A stretch of DNA of 64,000 nucleotides from Kiritimatiellaeota bacterium B1221 (GCA_029269125.1 JARHXX010000010.1:1-64000); one strand, 5' to 3'; positions 16,777 to 24,934 are shown, numbered from the stretch's first letter. Numbers and translations: made by a program. The notes: generated by a model not told the origin, from the letters alone.

Positions 16777-17379
16777 TTAAAATGGAGCCTGAATATTTTC
16801 ATGAATAACTTCCGCCCAGGCTTTGAGGCCGGCGGGGGTGAAGGCGTGGCCGTGCTGGTGGAAAAGATTGGGATCCGGCACGGTGTTTGTGCAGGTGACG
16901 ACGCGTGGGCTGCGGCCCTGGTATCCGACGCGTCCGAGATCTCCATAGCCCAATTTTGAAAGCAGACGTTTCCCCCACTTGAGGATTTTGTCTTTGGGAT
17001 TTGCGACCACGGTGATGGATGCATATTTGTTTGGCGGAAACCGGGCGTCTGCCGGGATGGCTGCGTTGAAGAGGAAGATATGTTCAAAGGTTTGGCCCAG
17101 CTGCATGGCCTCCAAAACAATGCGGGCACCGAAGGAATGCGCTACTGCAGAGACGTATGTTTCTCCGTCAAGCTGCCTGATTAATTTGCGCGCGTAATAC
17201 CGGGCGGTGATGCCGGCGAAGATGGCCGGTTTAAAGCCGTGATCGATTTCCAGGGTTCGGTATCCTTTGGCATCGAGTTCCGATAAAAGCAGATCGGTGG
17301 ACTGAACACCGAGGGAAAAAATTCCATGCACTCCCACGACTAAAGGGCCTGAGATCTTCTTTTGGGTAGAGACCACCAT
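16777..17379 (-). CDS. Alpha/beta hydrolase of the phage late operon
   Basis: 200 aa. An esterase/lipase-type fold: VVGVHGIF with the oxyanion HG, nucleophile elbow AHSFGA (S82), ANPKDK (D130) and a C-terminal HQHGHAF (H176 or H178) completing the triad. There is no signal peptide. The start overlaps the stop of the TM/coiled-coil gene (TGATG). Phage hydrolases of this sort can attack envelope lipids, as LysB does in mycobacteriophages. No such substrate is implied directly here. No peptidoglycan hydrolase is seen nearby, which makes a lysis role worth considering. Confidence 0.8.
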   Translation of the reverse strand: MVVSTQKKISGPLVVGVHGIFSLGVQSTDLLLSELDAKGYRTLEIDHGFKPAIFAGITARYYARKLIRQLDGETYVSAVAHSFGARIVLEAMQLGQTFEHIFLFNAAIPADARFPPNKYASITVVANPKDKILKWGKRLLSKLGYGDLGRVGYQGRSPRVVTCTNTVPDPNLFHQHGHAFTPAGLKAWAEVIHENIQAPF

Positions 17380-17681
17380 CAGGACTTCTCCCTAAGTTTA
17401 TCGATCTTTCCTTCGAGTCTTCCCAACGATCTTTGAATGTCTCCCTGATTTCGGGTGTTGGTGCGGTCCATGCCATTTAAGCGCTGCCAGATTTTGGTGT
17501 CCTCTTCTTTGAGGTCGTTAAAACATCCCTGGATTTCATTACGGGGCATGTAATCCTGCATTTCCTTGTCGATGGATGGATTCTTCCTCCAACTGTGGAT
17601 CATATCTGAAATGTTTTTCACCACAGAGATCAGCGCAATGATCACAAGGATAGGCAGGATGGCAGCAGGGTCGTTTGGCAT
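17379..17681 (-). CDS. Single-TM, coiled-coil protein (holin or inner-spanin candidate)
   Basis: 100 aa from the ATG at 17681 (MPNDPAAILPIL). One membrane segment (about 7-25, ILPILVIIALISVVKNI) is followed by a charged, heptad-like cytoplasmic or periplasmic region (LKEEDTKIWQRLNGMD, then SLGRLEGKIDKLREKS). The longer upstream extension would run through a terminator hairpin and is unlikely. It is the first gene of the lysis-position operon, 55 nt after the start of the conserved AAACCCGCCAGAG element. Confidence 0.55.
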   Translation of the reverse strand: MPNDPAAILPILVIIALISVVKNISDMIHSWRKNPSIDKEMQDYMPRNEIQGCFNDLKEEDTKIWQRLNGMDRTNTRNQGDIQRSLGRLEGKIDKLREKS

Positions 17682-17696
17682 GGTGACCCAAAGGTA

Positions 17697-17736
17697 CAAA
17701 AAAACACCCGCCGAAGCATTTCGCTCTGGCGGGTTT
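17697..17736 (-). terminator. Terminator hairpin overlapping late-gene element, copy 1
   Basis: On the minus strand ACCCGCC (17734-17728) pairs with GGCGGGT (17712-17706) across a 15-nt loop, followed by a T-tract. It would end transcription of the 17826-19244 cargo gene. The 5' half, AAACCCGCCAGAGCGAAATG (17736-17717), is also the conserved element found 52-55 nt before three other structural-gene starts at 31751, 35181 and 44225. Confidence 0.7.
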
Positions 17737-17825
17737 AGGGAGGGGGTTGGGGACTTTTGCAACGTCCATCCGCATCGACTTGTTCGGTGACGGGAATTGT
17801 TGGGAAATTTAGCTTCGTGTAATTT

Positions 17826-19244
17826 CTACTTGAAAAGTCTTTTCGTCGTATCAGATACCCAATTTTTCATCCCTCGCCAGTCGCTTCCTGTTTTGGCCAT
17901 TGAAAACGTATACCGATCATCACCACGAAATGTTAACTTATAATGCTTTCCATCCTCGGTAATTGTAAATCCGATATTTTCCAACGCTTTTCGTTCTTTG
18001 CTAGTCATCTCATCGCAACTGTCCAAAATTTCACGTATCTCATTTTCGATGTGTGAAGCTTTACCAGTCTCTTTATTACATTCTATGAATGAGGTTAGTA
18101 CGTCGCGAACTCGGCCATCAGGATGGGAACTGTCTCGATACCGTTTTATTGCCTGGACCAGAACATCACTGAACTCTCCAGGAAAGAGCTCTTGCTCTTC
18201 CGGTTCTGCAATAACCCCATCTTCAGATGACTGATAGTAGGATTTCATATGTTCGAAATTTGCCAGACGTCGTTTAAGCTGACCGTTTTCATTTTCGAGA
18301 GCCTCAGCTCTTGACTTTACCAACTTAACCTCTTCATCAAACGCTTCAATATATTCATCTAAATCTTCTGCGCCTTTCGACCGCATGCTTTCAATTTTAT
18401 CTCGAAGTATTAATTCTCGAATATAACTCCATGTTACCCGCGGATCCGGCCGCCTCCCTGCAAGGGCTTTTCTTACTACATCTGCAACTGCACTTGCAAA
18501 TCTGGATTCATCTCGAAAATTATATGGATGTAACTTTGTTGGAGTACCTCCGCCAGATGGCCAATAAATTGCTACAGAACCTTCGTATGGATTCTGTCGG
18601 TTTACTTTTCGGGCTAAATTGAAGCTGAATGCTCTGGAAGGCTCAACAACTACGTGAGCCATACCACCTGACCACTGAGCCAAACGTAATGGGTTCAACG
18701 CAGGAGAGTTATTCCAAGTAGAACTAACATATATTACAGGTAAGTAATGCCGAGATTCACCAGCTATTATCCTCTTGGCCAGATCAATTTCATTTTCTGC
18801 TAAAACTCTCGGCTTATCCATAACTTGAAAAGCCCCATCAACATCTCCACCTAATTCATCAACAATTTGTCTAACAACATATGGCTTCTTTGGGTTTTTA
18901 ATCCGCACACCCACACCGGCTGTCTGACACCTTAGATGAACAGCAACTAAAAATGATGTTTTATTATGAAATGAGACAATCTCTGTCGTCCAATCCCGAT
19001 TCTCAGAATCTCTCCATTCATGCAAAAAACCAAAATATTCTTCGTTATCATGAGTTATATGAGCTACTGAAATTTTTTGGTCATGTTTTAGTTCCAACAT
19101 AACCCCTCCCTCGACAGCTTTAGGGACTTCTTCTAGTTTCCAGTTTGAGTGGGGTGATCCTGTTATCCACTTCGTGCAGAGAGTTTCTAAATCCCTTACG
19201 GTTTTAGTAGGTAAAATCGGTATTTGAGTGCTCCATACGATCAT
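17826..19244 (-). CDS. AT-rich cargo protein of unknown function with central coiled coil
   Basis: 472 aa, not recognised. The N-terminal 270 residues look like one globular domain with conserved-looking motifs (HYLPVIYVSSTW, GGMAHVVVEPSRAFS, GSVAIYWPSGGG). Then comes a coiled coil (about 300-345, VKLVKSRAEALENENGQLKR) and an acidic C-terminal region with a mixed alpha/beta tail. Base use is visibly more AT-rich than the flanking phage genes, and it ends at its own terminator. Both point to a separately acquired moron. Defence or superinfection exclusion is a reasonable guess, not shown by sequence. Confidence 0.65.
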   Translation of the reverse strand: MIVWSTQIPILPTKTVRDLETLCTKWITGSPHSNWKLEEVPKAVEGGVMLELKHDQKISVAHITHDNEEYFGFLHEWRDSENRDWTTEIVSFHNKTSFLVAVHLRCQTAGVGVRIKNPKKPYVVRQIVDELGGDVDGAFQVMDKPRVLAENEIDLAKRIIAGESRHYLPVIYVSSTWNNSPALNPLRLAQWSGGMAHVVVEPSRAFSFNLARKVNRQNPYEGSVAIYWPSGGGTPTKLHPYNFRDESRFASAVADVVRKALAGRRPDPRVTWSYIRELILRDKIESMRSKGAEDLDEYIEAFDEEVKLVKSRAEALENENGQLKRRLANFEHMKSYYQSSEDGVIAEPEEQELFPGEFSDVLVQAIKRYRDSSHPDGRVRDVLTSFIECNKETGKASHIENEIREILDSCDEMTSKERKALENIGFTITEDGKHYKLTFRGDDRYTFSMAKTGSDWRGMKNWVSDTTKRLFK

Positions 19245-19292
19245 GATGATTACTTCTCCTTACTGCCCAACAAGTTACTCAACAGGTCTGAT

Positions 19293-19315
19293 GTTCCATC
19301 CAAATGAGATGGAAC
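19293..19315. other. Stem-loop upstream of the cargo gene
   Basis: GTTCCATC and GATGGAAC form an 8-bp stem with a 7-nt loop in the 150-bp gap between the cargo gene and the 112-aa gene. There is no T-tract. It may be a weak terminator or an operator for the cargo gene. Confidence 0.35.
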
Positions 19316-19394
19316 TTAAACAAGATTGGGGTGATATTAGCTGTTGAGGTTTCATTCTTTGTTTCATGATATTTTTATTATTTCCGTTCTAATA

Positions 19395-19733
19395 TTAATC
19401 CTGGTTCAACCTCGGAAGCAGGGAACCCACTTCATCCAAGAGATCCCGTTGCCGCTTTTCGGCCCGTTGTTTTAGCTCAGTTTGCAAATTTAGGTTGTCT
19501 TCCAACAGGATCATCAGGAATTTTCGCATGGATTCGAGCGAAAGACGGGTTACCTCATGAAAAGAACCCCCTGATCTTCTGAACCAATGGTACTGATCCA
19601 TTTTGACCTCCTGACCAAACGCATCGATGTGGTCATGTTTTGCCCGCCAACATTCCCAACGATTACCGGGGTCCATAAGAGCATTGAGACTTTCGACTTT
19701 GACCCGGTCTTCAACTGTTAGAGTTTTTGCCAT
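19395..19733 (-). CDS. Small helical phage protein of unknown function
   Basis: 112 aa, mostly helical and charged, with an aromatic stretch (DQYHWFRRSGGSFHEVTRLS) and a C-terminal amphipathic helix (LNLQTELKQRAEKRQRDLLD). No known domain. It lies in the repressor-side minus-strand group, so it may be expressed with the repressor from the lysogen. The spacing to its neighbours is small but not overlapping. Confidence 0.45.
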   Translation of the reverse strand: MAKTLTVEDRVKVESLNALMDPGNRWECWRAKHDHIDAFGQEVKMDQYHWFRRSGGSFHEVTRLSLESMRKFLMILLEDNLNLQTELKQRAEKRQRDLLDEVGSLLPRLNQD

Positions 19734-19758
19734 TTGTATTCACTTAGTAATATTCACT

Positions 19759-20418
19759 TTACCCTTCCCAACCAAGTTTTCTTGCGCGCGTTTTAATGTC
19801 AGCAAGACTTACGATTCCGTTGGAATATGAAGTCTGTGTTTCTGCCCTTTGAAAATCAGCATCCGTTACCCCTTCAGTCTCGCAGTGATAAAGGGCATCC
19901 AAAAGAGCATTCAGTTCCATTTTATTGCTGCCTTTAAACTTTGCCTTGGCAGCCTTTTCCAAATGCTTCTCAACGGGGATCGTCACTTTGATAGATTGGA
20001 GGTCATCGATCAGGGATATTGCATTGTGACCCGATAGTTTTTGCTCGGGATCCAATGCTTGTATTTGATGAAGCAGATCTATTGCTTTATCAGCATTGTT
20101 AATCCTGGCAGGCAGGGTTTTACCATTGTTCACCATGTCCAGATGTTTGTCGACTTTTACACTGAGTGATTGCAGCTCCTGTATTTTCTCTCGCTTCATA
20201 GCCGCTCCTTCTTTGGCCCAGTAGTACAGGAAAAGAACGACAACAAATGCAATGCCTGTGACGATCGCAACTTTGGGGTAAGTGAAGATTAGACCCAAGG
20301 TAAGCAGAAATAGAAAAGCAGAGATGCAGCCTCCTTCGTCCTTTTTTCTCCTACCGCCTCCAATTCTCGTTCCAACTCTAAATCCCCCTCCAATGTTTTT
20401 AGATAAATATAAACCCAT
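19759..20418 (-). CDS. Membrane protein with cytoplasmic helical domain
   Basis: 219 aa. A basic, Gly-rich N-terminus is followed by two adjoining membrane segments (about 31-68, ending IVTGIAFVVVLFLYYWA). A long mainly helical soluble region follows (KIQELQSLSVKVDKHLDMVN and on) with a C-terminal part resembling a short regulatory helix bundle. No family is recognised. Carried on the lysogenic side of the immunity region next to two other envelope-associated small genes, which suggests a lysogenic-conversion or exclusion role (inference). Confidence 0.5.
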   Translation of the reverse strand: MGLYLSKNIGGGFRVGTRIGGGRRKKDEGGCISAFLFLLTLGLIFTYPKVAIVTGIAFVVVLFLYYWAKEGAAMKREKIQELQSLSVKVDKHLDMVNNGKTLPARINNADKAIDLLHQIQALDPEQKLSGHNAISLIDDLQSIKVTIPVEKHLEKAAKAKFKGSNKMELNALLDALYHCETEGVTDADFQRAETQTSYSNGIVSLADIKTRARKLGWEG

Positions 20419-20430
20419 GATCGTTCAGCT

Positions 20431-20646
20431 TTAATTTTTGGGTCTAGGCTTACAGACTTTGCAAGGGACATAGCCGGCGTTTTTTGCCTGTTGGTAGGAG
20501 CTGAATTTCACAGTGCAGTCTTTACAGTTTGCATATCTGCAGCTTTCAGCGTGGAATTTTTTTGAAGATCGGTTTCCTACATAGCCGGCTTGTACGCTGA
20601 CGGCCATAAGAGTAATCGCACTGAAGAGTAATATTTGTTTTTTCAT
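20431..20646 (-). CDS. Secreted Ada-type zinc-binding domain protein
   Basis: 71 aa. A signal peptide (MKKQILLFSAITLMAVSVQA) precedes a single small domain, YVGNRSSKKFHAESCRYANC, then YVPCKVCKP. This is the Ada-like metal-binding pattern (Cys, Cys, then CxxC) usually attached to nucleases or AraC-type regulators. Here it stands alone and is predicted to be exported. It lies among other small lysogenic-side genes. The function is unknown. Confidence 0.65.
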   Translation of the reverse strand: MKKQILLFSAITLMAVSVQAGYVGNRSSKKFHAESCRYANCKDCTVKFSSYQQAKNAGYVPCKVCKPRPKN

Positions 20647-20667
20647 GATTGATGGAGTTCCGAAGGG

Positions 20668-21042
20668 CTAAAAAGTGAAAAGTCCTCCAAACAGGGCCGA
20701 AATAGCCAGGAGGCACAATCCCACAAAAAAGCTTGCCAGAATAAGGGCGGGGACAGATTTTACGGCCAACCAGAAAATGTTGCCCATAGATATATCGAAA
20801 TCTTTAATGTAGATGGTTCGGGCGCGTTCGGTTTTCAGATAATTCCGCAAATCCAGGAGGTCGAGCCGGAGTTCCCGGAGCTCCTGCTCTACGATCAGGG
20901 GGCTACCAGGTTTATCGGCTTCTTTGTTGGGTCCGAGGTTAAATTCTTTACCGCAAGCATCACACTTGGCCTGTTTGCCAAGGTCATGTTCATCTACTTC
21001 GTAATCGATGCCGCAATGTTGGCAATGGATGATTTTGCTCAT
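20668..21042 (-). CDS. Zinc-ribbon membrane protein
   Basis: 124 aa. An N-terminal zinc ribbon (C7xxC10 in HCQHCGIDY, then C28xxC31 in CDACGKEF) is followed by a charged helix (ELRLDLLDLRNYLKTERAR) and a C-terminal hairpin of hydrophobic residues (VPALILASFFVGLCLLAISA). Similar ribbon-plus-TM proteins occur widely without known role. It lies 19 bases beyond the repressor stop and is probably co-transcribed with it. Confidence 0.5.
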   Translation of the reverse strand: MSKIIHCQHCGIDYEVDEHDLGKQAKCDACGKEFNLGPNKEADKPGSPLIVEQELRELRLDLLDLRNYLKTERARTIYIKDFDISMGNIFWLAVKSVPALILASFFVGLCLLAISALFGGLFTF

Positions 21043-21061
21043 TGTGCCCTTCCTTTACAGT

Positions 21062-21898
21062 TCATTCCAACGTTCTCACATAAATGGCCTGGATGGTTCC
21101 GTCCTCTAAAGGCTGCACCTCTGGATATTCAGGGTTGATGGAGCGTAAAACTCCCTGCCTATTTCCATCATCATCCCGTTTGGTGGTAAACTGTTTGAGG
21201 GTGGCACCGGTGCCGTCTGCATACACCACGATTGATCCCTTTTTGGGGAAGCCTTTGCCGCGGAAGTCTTCAACTTCGATGTAACTGCCGTCCGGGATAT
21301 CCGGTTCCATGCTGGCACCGGAGACGCGCAGTAAATAGTTGTCGCATGGCAGTGGGGTATCGAGCATGACTATGGTTTGCGCTTCGTCCTGACTGGGGGT
21401 GCCGGCGGCCACACTTCCCAGGCAGCGGGCCGGGAAACGCAACACATTCTTCGAGCTGCTTTCTTTGACCACCTTCCCTGCGGTACTGCTTGTTTGCGGG
21501 TAGATAAATTTTTCACTGGCAAACTGGAGAATCTCTTTTTGCCCTTTTTGAAGCTCGGAAAGCATTTTTGAAATATGGGAATACTGATCTTCCAAATCTG
21601 CGACCCGTTGTTCCAGGTATTTTTCTTTCGGACTTCTCGTCGCATGCTGCGTATCCGGATCGGTTACAGTCTCGGAGTGTCTCCCCGGGGATTTTAGACG
21701 TTCGGTTCTGGAAAGCTCTTCCGTTGTTACCTTAAGAATACTTGCAATTTTCTTAAGAGATTCTTCACTCATTTCGGTTTTTCCGGTCTCATAGTTGCCA
21801 ATGGTCGACACCCCTATGCCTGATTCTTCAGACAGAGATTTCAAGGTATAGCCCATATTTTTCCGGATATTTCTGAGATTTTTCGGCATTAAACACAT
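21062..21898 (-). CDS. CI/LexA-type prophage repressor (XRE HTH + S24 peptidase)
   Basis: 278 aa. An XRE helix-turn-helix (about 8-62: NIRKNMGYTLKSLSEESGIG, STIGNYETGKTEMSE) is joined by a helical linker to an S24 self-cleavage domain with an Ala-Gly site (SVAAGTPSQDE), nucleophile Ser in VSGASMEPDIPDG and the general-base Lys in GATLKQF. It should hold lysogeny by binding the CTTAAG palindromes immediately upstream and be cleaved on RecA activation. A second ATG three codons in (21889) is an alternative start. This is a lambda/LexA-like solution rather than the Mu c repressor. Confidence 0.93.
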   Translation of the reverse strand: MCLMPKNLRNIRKNMGYTLKSLSEESGIGVSTIGNYETGKTEMSEESLKKIASILKVTTEELSRTERLKSPGRHSETVTDPDTQHATRSPKEKYLEQRVADLEDQYSHISKMLSELQKGQKEILQFASEKFIYPQTSSTAGKVVKESSSKNVLRFPARCLGSVAAGTPSQDEAQTIVMLDTPLPCDNYLLRVSGASMEPDIPDGSYIEVEDFRGKGFPKKGSIVVYADGTGATLKQFTTKRDDDGNRQGVLRSINPEYPEVQPLEDGTIQAIYVRTLE

Positions 21899-21906
21899 CC
21901 ATAAGA

Positions 21907-21954
21907 ATTTCTTAAGAAATACCTATTGACTTCTTAAGAAGTCTTAAGATATTC
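21907..21954 (+). promoter_or_regulatory. Early promoter and repressor operators
   Basis: Two perfect palindromes, ATTTCTTAAGAAAT (21907-21920) and GACTTCTTAAGAAGTC (21928-21943), share the core TTCTTAAGAA, with a third CTTAAG at 21943-21948. A promoter, TTGACT (21926-21931), 17 nt, ATATTC (21949-21954), is overlapped by the second palindrome, as expected for repressor-controlled early transcription. Transcription would start close to the ATG at 21962, so the Ner-like message may be leaderless. Two more CTTAAG cores lie in the repressor gene at 21731 and 21752. Confidence 0.75.
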
Positions 21955-21961
21955 TCACCGT

Positions 21962-22147
21962 ATGTTCACACGAGTACACGCAAAGCGCAAGCTTAAAAAA
22001 ATGGGTCTTAGTTACAGGGTGGCCGCTCCGAAACTCGGTGTGACTTACCAACATCTCAGCCTTGTTCTAAACGGGCAACGTCACAGTCGTCGTCTGCTGA
22101 AGGCGATCCAGGATCTTTCTGAAGAGGCTCACGAGGTGGCGAAGTGA
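21962..22147 (+). CDS. Ner/Cro-like DNA-binding protein
   Basis: 61 aa, basic, with one helix-turn-helix (about 17-45: LSYRVAAPKLGVTYQHLSLV, LNGQRHSRRLL). Size, position and orientation opposite the repressor match Mu Ner or lambda Cro, which damp early transcription and repressor synthesis. No Shine-Dalgarno sequence is visible and the predicted transcription start is at the ATG, suggesting leaderless translation. Confidence 0.75.
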   Translation: MFTRVHAKRKLKKMGLSYRVAAPKLGVTYQHLSLVLNGQRHSRRLLKAIQDLSEEAHEVAK

Positions 22148-22232
22148 GAGGGGGACGGTCTACCCGCAAATTGATTTCAACAAACAACAGACGCGCTTCG
22201 CGTGAAAACAAACAACTGGAGAAATAAATTAA

Positions 22233-23105
22233 ATGGATATTGTACAAAAAAAGACCCTCGAACTGCACGCGCACCCGCTTTTAGAGCGGATCCCGGAGCT
22301 GCCTTACGACTGCCCGGAACGTCGGGCCCTGGTGGAGAGCATCCGGTCAGAGGGGCTTTTGCAACCGTTGCTGGTGAAGGACCGGGAGATTGTAGACGGT
22401 CGGCACCGGCATGATGCCTGTCGAACCTTGGGACTGGAGACGATCCCCTGTATCGAAGTCGAAGGGGATATCGCAGATATCATTGTGGATTCGCTCACCC
22501 AGCGCCGGCACTACACAAAATCGGCCATTGCTTTGGCGGCCATGCCGTTGATGCAAGCCTATATTGCGGCTGGGAGGGCTCGGAGCATAAAAGCCTTAGA
22601 AAATGGGGGTTCCACCGATTTTGCACTCAGTGCAAAATCGACAGATACCCACCAGCAATTTGCCGAAAAGTTGGGCGTTTCTAAAAGATTGGTGGGCTAT
22701 GCCCAAGACATTTTCAAAAAACTCGAAACCCTTGGCAGCCATATCCTGGATAATAATGAATCGGTTGAAGACTGGGTGGAACGCTCGGTTTACCAGGAAG
22801 GCATGGGCCTCGGTACCGTACTACAGGGGATGGCGGCCATCGAAGCGAACAAGAGCGGGCAGGCCCAGCAGGGATTAAAGAAGCGGGAGCAATACGAGCA
22901 GTTAATTTTTAAGCATCTCGAAACCAGCAACAAGCATTTCAAACACTGGGATGATCTCTCATTTGAGCGGAAAGCCACTCTGCTGAATAAGGTGCCGGAT
23001 CTCATAAAAGAATGGCCGACAGAATTTCTGCTGTCCGTAGGCGCACAGGCCAAAAAGGAAATGAGTCTTAGGAACACTGCAAACCCGGACGAATACGGAG
23101 CATAA
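22233..23105 (+). CDS. ParB-like nuclease-fold protein of the early region
   Basis: 290 aa. The N-terminal half is a ParB/Srx-type domain: EIVDGRHRHDACRTLGLETI matches the G-x-R-R/H box, then a helix-turn-helix-like region (STDTHQQFAEKLGVSKRLVG). The C-terminal third is helical. ParB-like proteins are common just before MuA in Mu-like phages. The present protein could bind phage DNA, now as a CTP-switch clamp if conserved. Its own coding sequence contains a 25-bp near-perfect palindrome (22616-22640). It is followed 4 bases later by the transposase gene. Confidence 0.75.
   Translation: MDIVQKKTLELHAHPLLERIPELPYDCPERRALVESIRSEGLLQPLLVKDREIVDGRHRHDACRTLGLETIPCIEVEGDIADIIVDSLTQRRHYTKSAIALAAMPLMQAYIAAGRARSIKALENGGSTDFALSAKSTDTHQQFAEKLGVSKRLVGYAQDIFKKLETLGSHILDNNESVEDWVERSVYQEGMGLGTVLQGMAAIEANKSGQAQQGLKKREQYEQLIFKHLETSNKHFKHWDDLSFERKATLLNKVPDLIKEWPTEFLLSVGAQAKKEMSLRNTANPDEYGA
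22616..22640. other. 12-bp-arm palindrome inside the ParB-like gene
   Basis: CGATTTTGCACT and AGTGCAAAATCG flank a single central C, a perfect inverted repeat within coding sequence (encoding TDFALSAKSTD). It might be a centromere-like binding site for the gene product or an inserted repeat. Confidence 0.6.
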
Positions 23106-23109
23106 ACCC

Positions 23110-24924
23110 ATGAGTACCTTCGAAGATAAACTGAGTCTGGTAATGTCCGCGGAAAAAGCCTTTGCCGGCGGCGCATCTCTCGCTTCTGTCGCAGAAGCTC
23201 TGGGAGTTCCTGCGTCCAGTTTATCCCGATATATGAAAGCCTATCGCGAGCAGGGTCCGGAGGGATTGCGTTCCAAACACAGGAATTGTGGACGGAAAGC
23301 GATTGCGCGGAGCCTGAGCGGTGAAGCGGCAGAGGCTCTGCAGGCACTCTGCAAGCGGGTGGATTGCAAGGCGGATGCGCTGAAGTTCTTTTCCCAGGAT
23401 AAGCTTTGTCCGGCGGATGTGCGGGAAGTGATTCAGCGCTGCCTGGCCACCCGCAAACCCTTTCCGCCCTCTCTGTTAAGAGCTGCACGGGTGACCTTTG
23501 AAGAGGTGGAAAACCGCAAAGGTGCGAAGCATGGGCAGTATGTAATGCCGGTGCGTTTCCGGGATGCTTTTGAACTGATGCCGGACGGTACCGAACGCCG
23601 GATCGAGGCCGGGGACTGGTGGGAACTGGACGATATGTCATCGAATCAGCCCTTCTGGTTTGAATGTGCACCAGGCACCGTATCCCGGAACAACTCCGGT
23701 GACCGGTTACTGGAGAAATTCGGCTGCGCGATCGGCCGTCAGGGCCTCTATGCCAAAGATGTCCGCGGTAAATGGCTGGGTGTGGAGCTGATTGGCCGCC
23801 CCCGGGATGCCTACACGGCTGAAGATATCCTCCGTTTCCTGCGTCGGCTGATGCTGGAATACGGGAAACCCCGGCGCGGATTACGTATCGAACGCGGTGT
23901 ATGGCGCTCCCGGGCGGTTGCCGGCCATATCGTGATGGACGATGCGGAGGAAGAGAAGATCATTTTAGGGCTCAAAGAAATGGGAATTGAGTTGGTTTAC
24001 TGCTGGAGCTCAAGACAGAAAGGCGGGATTGAGGGCGGATTCCATCATCTGCAGACGGATGCTTCCCTGATGATCGATTCTCCGGACATCGGCCGCAGCC
24101 GCGGGGAAGATGAAGCCGGCACCAAAGCGCTTCTGCGGGCGAAGGCCGGAACAAAGCATCCTAAAGAATTGGGTTTCCTGCATATCAACGAATTGGCGGA
24201 AGAGTGGAAGCGGGTACTGGTGGCCAGAAATATGGATATGCATACCGGCCGTATCGCTTACGGGGTGCCGGATGTGGAATGGATGAAGGCAGTTACCGCA
24301 GACCCGTTGCCGATACTGGAGCGGGATGAAATGCGGGCCTTTCTGCCTTGGCGACAAGAGCGCGTGCTTCAGTTGGGCAATATCAAACTCACCATTGATG
24401 GGGATGAATGGCTCTTCGACACCAGCGATCTGCCCAGAGGTTTTGGTAAGGGAGATCGGGTGATTGTGGCCGTGGATCCCACCGACCCGGCCTTGGGTGC
24501 GGCGATCTACAATGCCAACAGCTCTAAAAACTCACCGATCGGCTATAATGCCGGCGCGTTTCTGGGTTGGGCAGAGTTGCAGGATTTAACTCCACAATTT
24601 GGGGCGCAATATATGGACCGCCGGCCCCGTCGAAAGGTGAAATTCAAAAGCTTTATGGCCGCCTATGCATCCACCGGCATTATGGGAATGGATGCCCGCG
24701 GTGCTCAGGAAGTGCGGGACGGCAAAGGGAATGTGGCCAAGGTCGAAACCGGAGTGCCTGCTGAAGATTCTTTAGAGTCCGATGAAAGGAATGTTGATTT
24801 CCGTGGCTCGGAAACACCTGTGCGGTCACGTTCCGAAGGACGGAAAAAAGTAACGAATCCCGCACAGAAACGCGGAGGGTTCGCGGATCCGCTGATGGCA
24901 ATGATTTTGGGTGAGGATGACTGA
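23110..24924 (+). CDS. MuA-like DDE transposase
   Basis: 604 aa. An N-terminal helix-turn-helix (SLASVAEALGVPASSLSRYM) precedes an RNase-H-like integrase core and a C-terminal beta-barrel (EWLFDTSDLPRGFGKGDRVI) plus a charged tail. It joins phage ends to target DNA in integration and replicative transposition. The probable catalytic acids are D174 or D175 (DWWELDD), E261 (LRIERGVW, where Asp is usual) and E308 (KGGIEGGFHHLQ). The tail is likely the MuB/ClpX-contacting part, as in Mu. It is encoded directly after the ParB-like gene. Confidence 0.92.
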   Translation: MSTFEDKLSLVMSAEKAFAGGASLASVAEALGVPASSLSRYMKAYREQGPEGLRSKHRNCGRKAIARSLSGEAAEALQALCKRVDCKADALKFFSQDKLCPADVREVIQRCLATRKPFPPSLLRAARVTFEEVENRKGAKHGQYVMPVRFRDAFELMPDGTERRIEAGDWWELDDMSSNQPFWFECAPGTVSRNNSGDRLLEKFGCAIGRQGLYAKDVRGKWLGVELIGRPRDAYTAEDILRFLRRLMLEYGKPRRGLRIERGVWRSRAVAGHIVMDDAEEEKIILGLKEMGIELVYCWSSRQKGGIEGGFHHLQTDASLMIDSPDIGRSRGEDEAGTKALLRAKAGTKHPKELGFLHINELAEEWKRVLVARNMDMHTGRIAYGVPDVEWMKAVTADPLPILERDEMRAFLPWRQERVLQLGNIKLTIDGDEWLFDTSDLPRGFGKGDRVIVAVDPTDPALGAAIYNANSSKNSPIGYNAGAFLGWAELQDLTPQFGAQYMDRRPRRKVKFKSFMAAYASTGIMGMDARGAQEVRDGKGNVAKVETGVPAEDSLESDERNVDFRGSETPVRSRSEGRKKVTNPAQKRGGFADPLMAMILGEDD

Positions 24925-24934
24925 CCCAGGAAAT

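Noticed and set aside
22790-23671. 293-aa minus-strand open frame across the ParB-like and transposase genes
   Set aside because: Arg/Pro/Ser-rich shadow; both genes on the plus strand are clearly assigned.
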